DNA of 64,000 nucleotides from the NCBI GenBank assembly GCA_010015675.1, contig ML976982.1, positions 1,449,004 through 1,513,003 on the forward strand, written 5' to 3'. The stretch's first letter is position 1. The number at the start of each line of letters is the position of its first letter. The translations under genes and the position numbers were made by a program. This document shows positions 53,505 to 63,200 of this stretch, one piece after another. The stretch is from Byssothecium circinans (lineage: Eukaryota > Ascomycota > Dothideomycetes > Pleosporales > Massarinaceae). The notes under the pieces were generated by a model. The model was not told the DNA's origin, made no database searches, and saw only the letters and a list, made by a program, of their open reading frames with translations.

Positions 53505-54953
53505 TTAGAAAGCCATGGCCATGACAACACCAACGACACCGAAGAGCGCAGTTGCGACAGAGTTGCCCGACGCAGCGCCCTGGAAGAGTGTCGGCGGTGC
53601 CGTCGAGTTACCGCCCGTTGGCTTCGCGATACCGCCAGTGGGCTGTACGGGGATAGTCGCGCTGGGGGGAGTGCGGCTGTCCGTCTTGAGCGAGCTCACC
53701 GGGTACGGGGGAGCGGTGGTGGCGGGCTTGGAGGCAGCGGGAGTAGAGGTGGTGGCGGGCTTGGAGGCAGCGGGAGTAGAGGTAGTGGCGGGCTTGGAGG
53801 CAGAGGAGATAGGGGTAGTGGCAGGCTTGGATGCAGAGGTAGGGGAGCTCTTAGGAGGGGTGGGGGTTTTGGTCGCCGGGGGAGCGCTGGCGGGAGGGGT
53901 ACCGGTCATGGTGACGGTGAGAGTACCGCAGGAACAGGGCTCTTCCTTTCCGCCGGTGGGCTTGGGGCCAGCGCTCGTGGAAGCCTTCACGCCGGAGGTG
54001 CACGAGGAGGTAGAGTTTCCAGCGGCGCCGGAGGGCTTGTTGATGATGGAGCCGGAGGGCTTGTTGATGATGGAACCGAGAGGGGCACCGGTGGCAGAGG
54101 TGCCGGCAGCGGGGGCGGAGATGACGGCGGAGTTGATGGGAGCGCCCTCGACTTTTCCAGGCTCAATCACCTTGATGCTCTTGTAGGAGCCCGTCTTGTC
54201 AGTCCACTCGTACTCCTTGCCGGGCGAGTAGTTGATGATCTTGATGCTCTCGACTGTCTGGGTGAAGGGAGCCTTGGAATAGTCGGGGGGGCCGCCAGCC
54301 CACTCGCGGGTGCCTTGGTTCTCAGAGTCACCACCAGCCCAGATACCAATGCGGACGTTGGAAGGGGTCTGAGGGTAGTTGTTGCCGCCGTTGGCCTCGG
54401 CATACTTGAGCGTGCGGACGGGCTTGTCGTCAATGATCCAGGTAAGAGCCTCGGCAGTCCAGTTCAGCGCATATGTGTGCATGGTCTGGACGTTGGCAAC
54501 CGGGGCCTCGATCATGCGGTCGTAGGTGGTGGTGTTACCCTTGCCGAAGTAGTTCATTTGAACCTTGCTGTCGACAGAGCCGATGAACTCCCAGTCCACC
54601 TCGTCGAGATCCTCCGACTGGAGAACAATAGAGGAGACGATACCGGCGCCTGGGGCGGCCTTCATCTTGACCTCAACGTAGCCGAAGTGAAGGTAGCCCT
54701 CCGACTGGATGGTGGGAGCCTCGCCCTTCTTGGAGACAGTGAAAGCAGCGCCATCAGCACCGTAGTTGAGGGTACCGGCAGTCTGTTTCCAGCCCTTGAC
54801 GGCGTCCTTGCCGGCCTTGAAGTTAGTCTCGAACTTGGCAGGCATGGCCGGGTTGTTGGGGCATGACTTCTTGGTCGGGTCACACTCGGTGAAGGTCTGG
54901 GCCGTAGCAAGTGCCGCGAGCGCGCTCGCAGTGAGGTAGAATGTGGTGCGCAT
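53505..54953 (-). CDS. GPI-anchored Crh-type GH16 cell-wall transglycosylase, 482 aa
   Basis: Predicted chitin-glucan crosslinking enzyme of the Crh family, secreted to the plasma membrane or wall. A signal peptide covers residues 1-18 (MRTTFYLTASALAALATA). The GH16 domain (about 38-250) has the catalytic DEVDWEFIG motif: E118 as nucleophile, D120 assisting and E122 as acid/base. Supporting segments are SEGYLHFGYVEVKMKAA, TYALNWTAEALTWIIDDK and RIGIWAGGDSENQGT. Cys at 24 and 31 can form a conserved disulphide. A Ser/Thr/Pro-rich stalk (about 290-455) contains an array of SKPATTSTPAA-type 11-residue repeats, likely O-glycosylated. A C-terminal hydrophobic tail (SVATALFGVVGVVMAMAF) follows a small-residue site (GAASGN), consistent with GPI attachment. 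It is a single exon with no missing key residue. Confidence 0.95.
   Translation of the reverse strand: MRTTFYLTASALAALATAQTFTECDPTKKSCPNNPAMPAKFETNFKAGKDAVKGWKQTAGTLNYGADGAAFTVSKKGEAPTIQSEGYLHFGYVEVKMKAAPGAGIVSSIVLQSEDLDEVDWEFIGSVDSKVQMNYFGKGNTTTYDRMIEAPVANVQTMHTYALNWTAEALTWIIDDKPVRTLKYAEANGGNNYPQTPSNVRIGIWAGGDSENQGTREWAGGPPDYSKAPFTQTVESIKIINYSPGKEYEWTDKTGSYKSIKVIEPGKVEGAPINSAVISAPAAGTSATGAPLGSIINKPSGSIINKPSGAAGNSTSSCTSGVKASTSAGPKPTGGKEEPCSCGTLTVTMTGTPPASAPPATKTPTPPKSSPTSASKPATTPISSASKPATTSTPAASKPATTSTPAASKPATTAPPYPVSSLKTDSRTPPSATIPVQPTGGIAKPTGGNSTAPPTLFQGAASGNSVATALFGVVGVVMAMAF
53718..53843 (-). repeat. 33-bp tandem repeat coding the Ser/Thr/Pro stalk of the Crh enzyme
   Basis: Units of 33 bp start at 53718 and 53751 (identical), then at 53784 and 53817 (diverged), encoding SKPATT plus STPAA or PISSA. 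The unit keeps the reading frame, so copy-number change would alter stalk length. Confidence 0.85.
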
Positions 54954-57512
54954 TTTGGGTATTGTTGTGGTGAGTGCGGGCGGTTGCTATTGTTGTTTTC
55001 TGATTGCGAGATTGAATAAGGTCTTCGCGGAAGATATGGTCGGAGAGTTGGAAGGGTCCCTGAGCAAACGGCGGTAGGCAATGACGTCGAGCCTGGTAAC
55101 CAAAAGAGACAATGCGATTGTGAAGGTGTAGACAAGGAATGAACGGGTCTGTGAAAGAGCCCTTTGTTGTAATGAATGAATGAATGTACCAGTACGAAAA
55201 CGTCCTGCGGAATAAAGGAGTGAAGAGGGGTCAGGTTTAAGAAAAGAGAATGCAAGCACACAGAAGTAAAAGGTAAGGTGAGATGTAAGTAAGCCGAATA
55301 GTCCGGAGGATGGAGCGGACGTGCCTCTCTATAAAAAGTGCCTAGTCCGCACGCACCGCAATCTCCGCCAGCTTTGGATGGCAGCATCAGAAATTGGTAT
55401 CATGATCAGCGGCGCGGTCGCGATGCTGCGGCCACTCACGGCCGGGCCATGCTGCCTCCTGTTTCGACGCTGACAGGGCGTGAGTGGTGGAAAGCGGCCT
55501 TCCTTTCACCGTTCTGGTGTTTCATAAAACGGATGTGGGACTAGCGGCGTCAGAATGCTGGCCGCCCTATCAGACGAGTGCAAGGGCTGGCCCTAGAGGC
55601 ATCTCCGGCAGCGATGGCATTATTTGGCGGCGGCCGATGAAAAGCCACACAGGCCCTGCATTTGCTGCTTTCACCATCGAGAGAGCAGAGGCAGGGGCTG
55701 TGCGGCCTGCGCAAAATGTCTACGCAGCTGGACGTCCTCGAAGTCGACGCGGGGTTTCCGTCACATCGCCCCAAAGCGGTGACATCGTGTGGAGCTGAGT
55801 GTGCCGTTCACTGGCTTTCACAACGAGCAGTGCGCTCGAGAGAAAGATGATTGCGATAGGCAGACGACGTCACCATGTTTCTTCACTCTTCCGGCATTCC
55901 AAAGTACGATCTTCGCAGTGATATCACAGCCCAAAATAGCCATCCTATCTCAAAACACCCTTGGCAGTGATGCTCTCTTTGTTCAACGCAGCACAGAGCC
56001 TCCTGAATGAGTGGATCGAGGGCCATGATGCGTCAGCTGGGAGCCGCCCGTCTGACTGCGCACTGGACTGCAGACTGCTAGCCGGCGCTCTGGCTGTGAA
56101 GCGCGCGGGCTTGCACAGCACCAGGCGGCTTGTTGGCGGCTCTTTGGATGCATCTCTCGCGAACCATGTGGGATGGCAATGCATTGCGCCGCTCCCAGTT
56201 GCCGATCCATCACTAACCACTTGGCGGCTGCCCGCAGCTGAGTCCCTGCACGGGAGGCGTTGAATGACCACCGACCGACCAGACACGAGATGAGCTACCT
56301 AATTGAAGTCGGAAGAATCGCGGCAATACCATCGAATGTCCTTTACATATGTGACCAGACCCAAGGTCGCCCAGGCAGCCTTTTTCCATTTGTCGTACCC
56401 GCGGGATGGGATGGAAGCTTAGCAGCCTGTGCTCCGTTCCTACCGCGAGAAGGCGGCAGACTGCTGCACGATGCGAATTCCCATTCATCAAAACATGATT
56501 TTTCACCGGAAAGAGAAACATAATGCGCGACTCCTATGAGATGGCTGAGCCGCACAGTGGAAGCATGGTGCTGCCCCACGGATTCGTGTACAGCTAGCAC
56601 GTGGAGTCCGTATACGAGCCCAAACAGGGCCGAGTCGACGGACTTGGCGGAGATTGAGATGCAGCTTATGGTTGCCTCACACGTGCTGACAGATTCGATG
56701 AGCATTTTTCAAAATGATTTGGTCTTCCGAGGCTTTATTGTTGGGCGAAAACCTGTCGTTGTTGTGCCAGACGCTGCACTGCGGCGTCATCGACGAGTTC
56801 CAACGTTCGTAGACAGCCGCCCGAAGTTGAAGTCAGGAACATGACCCATGGATCTAACCATTGTCAGTCGAAGCTCAAAACATCGGGACGAATAGCAGCA
56901 AAGTTTTGATGGCCTCAGAGCTGTCTTGGTCTCATACATGGAGGATGCAGTGCAACACCGTCCTCAACCCGGGCTAGCAAAGCAAACCACAAGGCGTAGA
57001 AACGGGAGTGAACTGCAACCTCTGCAGTTCAAGTGTATGGAGTCACCTCCGTAAACATCTTTGGCAAGGGCTTGATTGAAGAGGGGAACATACCGGTACC
57101 TTGGCTGGGAGACTCGTCAATGCGAGTACCCGGCGATTCCCTGTCTCATCGGAGACGCTTCCCGGTAATTCGACAGCGCCTTGAGGATTCTTAACCACTC
57201 CTTGAAGATAAAGGATAGAATTTCAGGCGGAATCCATTGTCACAGTAATGGCTGAGGATGCTGAACAAGGAAGGTTGTCATTATGAAAATTGAACTTTGC
57301 TGGATGAGGAAGGACGGCTAACATGATGAGTCAGCAGCCGCTCTCTAGTCTCTTTCACCTCGAGTGCTTCACTTCTTTGCTCCAACAACACCAACAATTT
57401 TGAAGTTTCATTAAATATCATTCCGTTATCGCAACCGCGTCTATGGGTATCATGTTCCCAAGGGCAGCGCTAGCGCGACCTATCAATCAGATCACCACGT
57501 CCGCCAACGCTG
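54954..57512. other. 2.6-kb intergenic region, no supported gene
   Basis: The left 400 bp is the Crh promoter and 5' UTR, rich in short CT tracts on the minus strand. Scattered ORFs of 60-120 codons in all frames between 55340 and 56850 overlap one another and lack motifs. No RNA gene or repeat array was seen. The right end holds the 3' UTR of the minus-strand kinase. Confidence 0.4.
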
Positions 57513-58694
57513 TCAGAAATAAAAGTCTTCTTCACTGCTATCCCCATTCATCTCCTTCTCCATCGTCTTGCTCTCATTCTCCAATTCCTTGAAATGAAAA
57601 GCTGCCTCCTGTTCCTCAATACTCTCCTTCAACTGTCCTGCTGCAGGTCTATCCTTCACATTCATTGTCAACGCCATCTGCATGCACGCATTCAGCTCGT
57701 CGGAGTACTTGGGCGTGGGTCGATTTCTCCGCTTGTCGAACACATGTTGAGACCAATCCAAATTGATCGGGAGCGGCTTTCGCTCCGTGATGGAGGCCCA
57801 GTAGGACTTCTTCTTTGATGGACTCCACGAAGCGGGCGGCGTCTGGGCATCTGGCAGCTTTTGCATGAAGCGCTCAGTAAGTTCGGGGTCGACAACAGGG
57901 GGGAATCCGTGGGCAAGCTCATGTACAATACAACCAATGGCCCACACGTCTCCGGCCGGTGTGGCCTCGCGTCCCTCCCACGTCTGTTCCGGCGGCCATA
58001 GAATGCTTGTACCCCAAGCCCCGGGCATCTTCGAGTCGTTCGGGTGGTAGAAGGCAGAGAGGCCGAAGTCGCCAAGCTTGATCTTGAGGGACGACAAGTC
58101 ATCCTTCACGCCGAGGCTGCTGATAAACACGTTCTCGAGCTTCACGTCGCGATGGACGACAGGACGCCAGATATCCGCATTGTGAGGATCCTCGCAACCG
58201 AGGCCTTCGTGAAGGAATGCGAGTGCCTCGGCGATCTGCCTGAAGATGGCCCACATGAAAGCTTCCGAGAAAATGCTCTTTGACTTCCTCCACATCGTCT
58301 GCTGCAGGTCAAATAGGTCGCCAGCCGGGCAGTACTCGAACAGCATGCAGTCGGCATCGGCCTGAGGTAGCTTCTGGAAGTACGCAAAGAGCTGCACAAT
58401 TGATTTGTGCGGCGGCAGGTCTTTGAGGATTTCAACCTCACGTGGCATGGCCTGCCTGGCCCGGATAACCTTGACCGCAATCATCGTTTCCGAATCCATA
58501 TGCTCCCACAACTCGACCCAGCCTTCAGAACCATCACCAATTTTCCGACGTTTCGTATAGCGCTTCGGGTAGTCGGTCGCGAGGTCTCCGCCGTGGGCGC
58601 TGTTCGCAAGAAGGAATGGCGCAAGTCCGCCCTTACGCATCCATTTTGGCTTGACGTCTTTGTGGTGATGGCGGATATGAATTCCGAATGGCAT
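57513..58694 (-). CDS. Serine/threonine protein kinase, 393 aa
   Basis: Predicted active protein kinase; pathway not assignable. It is a single exon. The kinase domain spans about 48-370: glycine loop IGDGSEGWVEL (53-58), VAIK-type Lys75 (MIAVKVI), helix-C Glu86 (PREVEIL), HRDVKLEN catalytic loop (H181-D183, K185, N188), DFG 209-211 (KLGDFGLSAFY), WPPEQ in place of APE, and D249 of helix F (AGDVWAIGCIVHEL). All key catalytic residues are present. An insert in the region before the catalytic loop (GLGCEDPHNADIWRP) is typical of several fungal-specific kinase families. A short basic N-terminus (HIRHHHKDVKPKWMRKGG) and an acidic tail (GDSSEEDFYF) flank the domain. The frame contains no upstream ATG close by. 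Confidence 0.93.
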   Translation of the reverse strand: MPFGIHIRHHHKDVKPKWMRKGGLAPFLLANSAHGGDLATDYPKRYTKRRKIGDGSEGWVELWEHMDSETMIAVKVIRARQAMPREVEILKDLPPHKSIVQLFAYFQKLPQADADCMLFEYCPAGDLFDLQQTMWRKSKSIFSEAFMWAIFRQIAEALAFLHEGLGCEDPHNADIWRPVVHRDVKLENVFISSLGVKDDLSSLKIKLGDFGLSAFYHPNDSKMPGAWGTSILWPPEQTWEGREATPAGDVWAIGCIVHELAHGFPPVVDPELTERFMQKLPDAQTPPASWSPSKKKSYWASITERKPLPINLDWSQHVFDKRRNRPTPKYSDELNACMQMALTMNVKDRPAAGQLKESIEEQEAAFHFKELENESKTMEKEMNGDSSEEDFYF

Positions 58695-59356
58695 TGTTAA
58701 TTGTGTGACTGTCCGGTTGCGCGCTTTCGAACTGGCGGCCGGGAGGGTTTATACGGGCAGTGCGGGAGCTGTTGTGAGCGGAAGAGCGCGCTAGTCCATC
58801 AGTCCTTTTGGACTGCCAAACTGCACTTTCACTCTCCACGCGCTTCGGTCACCGGTTGCTTCAGGCTCCGTGAAGCACGGCGATCAGATCGAATAGCGTT
58901 CGAGATTGTGACACAGTTGCCAAAACTTCGATTGCTCTACCTGTCGGCCTTCCATGAGCAATCATCGGCATCGCTCGAGTCCATGAGGCAAGAAGAGCTG
59001 CTTCACCAGATATCGAGACCGTTTGGCTTCAAAAGGTCATCTTGAAATACAAACTACGTCATTGGCTACTATCGCCAGTCCTCCAGCACTTTAGCGAAGC
59101 CCCATGTAGGAGCACGAAAAATGCATGATTGGAATCGATTCAATTCATATTCGCCAACTTCGTGCGAACATCTCATGCCACGGGTGTGCTCTACCAAATA
59201 TCAGATCATGCACAACCCTGCCTAGTGCGCCAGGCTAGGATAAGCGGGGAAGAGGAACCTCAACATCAACCCCAAGTCTAACTACTTCACCTCCACAGCC
59301 ATGACACCCTCAATCCAAATACCATCAGCCGCATTACCCAATCAACATCCACCATC
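58695..59356. promoter_or_regulatory. Divergent promoter region between kinase and RING-like gene
   Basis: A 662-bp spacer between divergent starts with no convincing ORF. A plus ORF at 58701-59045 lacks an intron-exon context or motif. The last 100 bp before the RING-like gene are CA/CT-rich (ACCTCAACATCAACCC style), a common fungal 5' UTR composition. Confidence 0.45.
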
Positions 59357-60370
59357 ATGGACGGCGATGTTAACATGCGCGAATTTGCTGCCAGCATAGC
59401 TTCAACCTACGCAATCTACAACCTCCCCACAGCACGGCGGAAGTACGACATCAAACCACAAGACCCTCCCGCAAACGACGATGAAGAATGCATCATCTGC
59501 TACCGCACCTTCAACGAAAAAGATGACCCCAGTGACTTGTCCGAAATCTCATGCCAGCCCATCGAACTGCAGCCATGCAAACACATCATAGGCAGTCAGT
59601 GTTTCGAGAAACTGATACGAGCAAACATGGACACATGCCAAATCTGCCGCGCCAAAATAACACTCCTATCAGACCCGTTTCCGCGTTGGCTGCAACGCGC
59701 TACATCGTGGGGATGGTATACCTTGTATGTGGACTACACGCCCGGCTACGCACTCAAAACCTTCGCGCTAGTGGGTTTCGTAGACCTCAGCAGACGCCTC
59801 TTCGAAGAAAAAATCACGCCTAAAGAAGCGTTTAGGCTCTGGTGGTACTACATGGACGCGCTCTCCGGTTGGACACGCACCATCCTGTTCATCACCCTGA
59901 CTATAAAAACAATCTTCAAAATCTCCGCTTTCTTCCTCAGCACGCCTTTCCCCGAGCTCACCATCCTTCGTACTCTGGGCTTCCCGGGGGTGTCGGATTC
60001 TAAGGCTATGGCATTGGCTTTTGACGTCCCGCTTATGTTTGGTCTGTGGGCGACTTCGACAGATGTTAATTTTGATAATGGGGGTGATGCTAGGGTGTGG
60101 GTTGCGAATGCGGCGTTGTTGTTTTGTATCGCGAGGGTTTTGTCGCTGGTGTTGAGTTTGAAGGTGTTCTTTGCGTTGTTGGTGGGGAATTTTTTGGTTT
60201 ATGGGGCGTTGACGGGGGCGTTGATTTGGTTTGGTATGGAGGAGGGTTCGCCTGGACGACGCAGGACCTACTTCGTCGAGACTTCCCCACCCACGCGTTC
60301 GAGTTCTCCAGGATGCATTCCACCCCGAAGCATCGAGCCGCGCCCTGCAAATACAACCGCGGAGGGATAA
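59357..60370 (+). CDS. RING-like zinc-finger membrane protein, 337 aa (C-terminus uncertain)
   Basis: Possible membrane-anchored E3 ubiquitin ligase-like protein. The RING-like module has C45-x2-C48 (CIIC), then C74-K-H76-IIG-SQ-C82 and C94-x2-C97 (CQIC). The fifth ligand position is Gly79 rather than Cys or His, as also in the paralogue at 62166. Downstream are four or more hydrophobic stretches (ALKTFALVGFVDL, TILFITLTIKTIFKISAFFL, LLFCIARVLSLVLSL, FALLVGNFLVYGALTGALIW). The straight ORF ends with a hydrophilic tail (RRTYFVETSPPTRSSS). A different frame (to 60617) overlaps it and encodes two more hydrophobic segments. A splice from GTATGG at 60234 to TTCGAG at 60303 would switch into that frame. 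The mature C-terminus therefore cannot be fixed from sequence alone. Confidence 0.75.
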   Translation: MDGDVNMREFAASIASTYAIYNLPTARRKYDIKPQDPPANDDEECIICYRTFNEKDDPSDLSEISCQPIELQPCKHIIGSQCFEKLIRANMDTCQICRAKITLLSDPFPRWLQRATSWGWYTLYVDYTPGYALKTFALVGFVDLSRRLFEEKITPKEAFRLWWYYMDALSGWTRTILFITLTIKTIFKISAFFLSTPFPELTILRTLGFPGVSDSKAMALAFDVPLMFGLWATSTDVNFDNGGDARVWVANAALLFCIARVLSLVLSLKVFFALLVGNFLVYGALTGALIWFGMEEGSPGRRRTYFVETSPPTRSSSPGCIPPRSIEPRPANTTAEG

Positions 60371-61925
60371 ATATGACGATTTCGCCCTGATGATGCCGAT
60401 GTATGCTATCCCGCCTCCTCGCTATGGGTTCGTTGAGAATGTGTGCTGTTTCGCGGGAAACATCTTCACGGCGTTATTGGTCTTTGCACGGTCTATTTCT
60501 AGACGGATGAAGAGAGCTCTACGTCTTGCGATAGGGGTGCTTTCATTTAAGTTGGCGTGTTTTCTCTCGCTTGCGTTGGTGGGGTTCTGGGTGTGGAGTA
60601 ATTGGCGGCGTTGTTGAAAGGCGGGATAATTGCACAATGCATGGACTCTTTGGTCCTGTGGTACAAGCTCCAAGTCTCTCTTCACCTGTGCAGGCATGTC
60701 ACGTCAATAATATATAGTATATAGAGTGTACACGAAAGCTGTGGATTTGTTTTAGTTGGAGTACCTAGGTATGTATGCTTTTATACCGTTTCACTACTTT
60801 TTCCCCTCTAAAGCTCTTGCGCAAAGGTACTTGCTGATCTGGTCCTCTGTGCATCATTTCACCGATACAGCCAGATAAGTGCAACCTTTTCAAAGCCAAT
60901 ACCATAGAACTAATCGGCTTTACATAATAACCCTGCACAAAAACCCCCAATCTCACACCAACCCTGCACGTCTAACTTTAACCCCCCAAGCATCAGATAT
61001 CCGCCCATCTAAGAGCCTTAATTCATCCACTCCTTCTTCTACTAAGTAAACACCCCCTCACAACCCAGACCCTCTTTACAACAACATACGACATCTCCAT
61101 CCCAAACACAATAACCCAGCCCGCAGACTGGAAAGTCCGAGAACAATTCCCGCCACTGCGGTGAGCGCGACGGAGAGAGGGGGGTTTCGAGATGGATATT
61201 TCTTTCTATTTCGTAACACTGCGCTTGTCTTCACTACGTCTGCACTTTCTGCTTTGAGAAGATGCGGCTGGTGCTTGATGGGCGCACCTGTGACTGTAGA
61301 ATATCTTTTTAGTATATGGCTAAAGGAGGTCTGGAGTATGGCGAGTTTGTGAAAGGTATTGGTGCTTAGGGGGAGAGTGTGTGGCCGATATTGAGAGAAA
61401 CTTAAGCGGAGGATGTCCATGGGCGTATCGATGTGGTCCTGTTGGAAGATTGTTGGCGCTGGCTATGGATTGTCAAAGGGATCATTATGAGAGAACCGCG
61501 CGCTCTCACTTCCTCCGACCACAAGGTTTCTGTAGCGGCACAGACAGAATCTGGTCTCGTTGAGCATTGTTAGATAATTATGAGGGTGAGGACAGCGCGT
61601 TGTTAGGCCCATCGGACTGGCGTCCAGGCTCGGCGGCCTTTCTCAGGTTTAATACATTACAAGACCATCATGGTTGCACATACTCCAGGTCTGTGTTGTA
61701 AGCTCTTGGTATTTTGTTAAACACACTGGTTAGGCGTATCTGTGATATGATGTGTGGTTCGATTCGTAGTTGCTTTGAACTTCTATGATCTTTAAGGTAC
61801 ATTGTGTTCGTATGTCTCACCTGTTCTAGAATATATTCACCACGGCCCGGCGCATAGTGTTTGAATAGCATATATACGCCTCGTATAGTTCTTTCCAATA
61901 CTCCATTACTCTAACACCATAGCAC

Positions 61926-62096
61926 AAAACCAACCACAACACCAAACCACAACACCAAACCACAACACCAAACCACAACACCAAACCACAACACCAAACC
62001 ACAACACNNNNNNNNNNAACCACAACACCAAACCACAACACCAAACCACAACACCAAACCACAACACCAAACCACAACACCAAACCACAACACTAA
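61926..62096. repeat. 13-bp tandem repeat (AACCACAACACCA) with embedded N gap
   Basis: Around a dozen consecutive, nearly perfect 13-bp units AACCACAACACCA run from about 61926 to 62096, interrupted by 10 N at 62008-62017. The last unit is altered (ACACTAAAACC). The array ends about 70 bp upstream of the ATG at 62166, so it lies in the promoter or 5' UTR of that gene. The true copy number is unknown because of the gap. Confidence 0.95.
62008..62017. other. Assembly gap (10 N)
   Basis: Ten ambiguous bases sit within the 13-bp repeat array, most likely a collapsed or unresolved repeat. Confidence 1.
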
Positions 62097-62165
62097 AACC
62101 CATCACTACAACCCAACACCAAACTCAACAGCCAACTCAACAGCCAACTGCAAATTCCAAACAAA

Positions 62166-63200
62166 ATGTTGCTCCGCCCAAACTACGGCTCGACCGAGTT
62201 CGCCAGCGAATACAATGTCCAACCACCCACTCGACGACTTACCAAGGAAGAAAACCGATGCAATGTCTGCCTGCGCGAATTTGGAGTCGTTGACGATGCA
62301 GATTATCTAGCACCTTGCCTCGCGCTTCGACTGCCATGTAAACACTACATCGGCCATAAATGCTTCATGCAGATGGAGTACCATGGGCTAAAAATGCGAT
62401 GTAATGTTTGTGGACATGGCCTTGAAAAAAAGGTCACCACGGCCAGTGAGGAAGGCAAGCGGATGACCATAACCCGTGAGCCCAGAACCACAGAGCGCAG
62501 ACTGCATTTTCCGCCCGCTGGAGTCCCCCGAAGGGAACCAGTTCCTACGACGGGCATGCCACTCATCTTCGTCTTCCCTATTTTCCTTGTTAGACAGTTC
62601 CGCAAACTGCTCGACCGTATTGGCGACGCCCTTGTTACGTGGCCCTCACTTCGCTACTTCCGCCACCCCATCCTCCTGTCCGGCCTCCACCACTCCATCG
62701 CCGCCATGGATGCTACCCATGCATGGCTCCGCTTCGTCGCCACGCCTCCCACACTCCGCTTCCAGCACTTCCTCCGCATCAGCTTAAGGCATAACCACAA
62801 GGCACAGATAGCCTGGATACAAGCTGTAGTTTCCATGACCCTTCTCCTGACGTCTCCGACGTGTGGTCCGGAAGATCGCAAAAACTTCATAGTCGCTAGC
62901 GGTCTCGCTAGCTTCTATTTCTGTTCCTTATTGCTGATGAAATTCTGGACATCGAAAGTTGGGACGAGATTCTGGACACCGGAAGTGAAGAAGGGGTGGA
63001 TCGAGGCGCTGGTTATAAGTCTGAGCTTTTGGAGCCTGTATGGGTTGTTTCTGTCGACGGTCTTTTACTCGGCGTCCGGTTGGCTGACGAGGGGCATTAT
63101 GGCGCCTCTTTTATTGGTCAATCTTGGCATTCAATTGAATGCGGTCTGGCGGGACACTAAGGGTGGAAGGGTAAGGGTACTCGGATATTACGAGTGGTGA
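62166..63200 (+). CDS. RING-like zinc-finger membrane protein, paralogue of the 59357 gene, 344 aa
   Basis: Possible membrane-associated E3-like protein. The RING-like module has C32-NV-C35, C58-K-H60-YIG-HK-C66 and C79-NV-C82. As in its neighbour, the fifth ligand position is Gly (G63); His64 is a possible substitute. Both genes share the layout of a short N-terminus, the RING-like module, then several hydrophobic segments. Those here are MPLIFVFPIFLVRQF, IAWIQAVVSMTLLLTSP, NFIVASGLASFYFCSLLLM, ALVISLSFWSLYGLFLSTVF and GIMAPLLLVNLGIQL. Overall similarity outside the motifs is low, so the duplication is old or the genes evolve fast. It is a single exon. The start at 62166 follows a CAACAGCCAACT-rich leader and the 13-bp array. 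Confidence 0.82.
   Translation: MLLRPNYGSTEFASEYNVQPPTRRLTKEENRCNVCLREFGVVDDADYLAPCLALRLPCKHYIGHKCFMQMEYHGLKMRCNVCGHGLEKKVTTASEEGKRMTITREPRTTERRLHFPPAGVPRREPVPTTGMPLIFVFPIFLVRQFRKLLDRIGDALVTWPSLRYFRHPILLSGLHHSIAAMDATHAWLRFVATPPTLRFQHFLRISLRHNHKAQIAWIQAVVSMTLLLTSPTCGPEDRKNFIVASGLASFYFCSLLLMKFWTSKVGTRFWTPEVKKGWIEALVISLSFWSLYGLFLSTVFYSASGWLTRGIMAPLLLVNLGIQLNAVWRDTKGGRVRVLGYYEW

Larger units (their letters stand above)
60371..62165. other. Intergenic region containing a 13-bp minisatellite and an assembly gap
   Basis: No confident gene. The left 250 bp may be the true 3' end of the RING-like gene (frame open to 60617). The minus ORF 61076-61420 (114 codons) has no recognised motif. The right end is dominated by the AACCACAACACCA array and a CAACAGCCAACT-rich leader directly before the next start codon. 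Confidence 0.4.

Noticed and set aside
53515..54186. Plus-strand ORF of 223 codons
   Set aside because: Antisense shadow of the repeat-rich, GC-rich stalk of the Crh enzyme; Val/Gly/Glu-rich composition mirrors Thr/Pro/Ser codons.
61826..62106. Minus-strand ORFs reading repeated VVWCCGLVLWFG
   Set aside because: Translation of the 13-bp minisatellite in its three frames across the N gap; not a gene.
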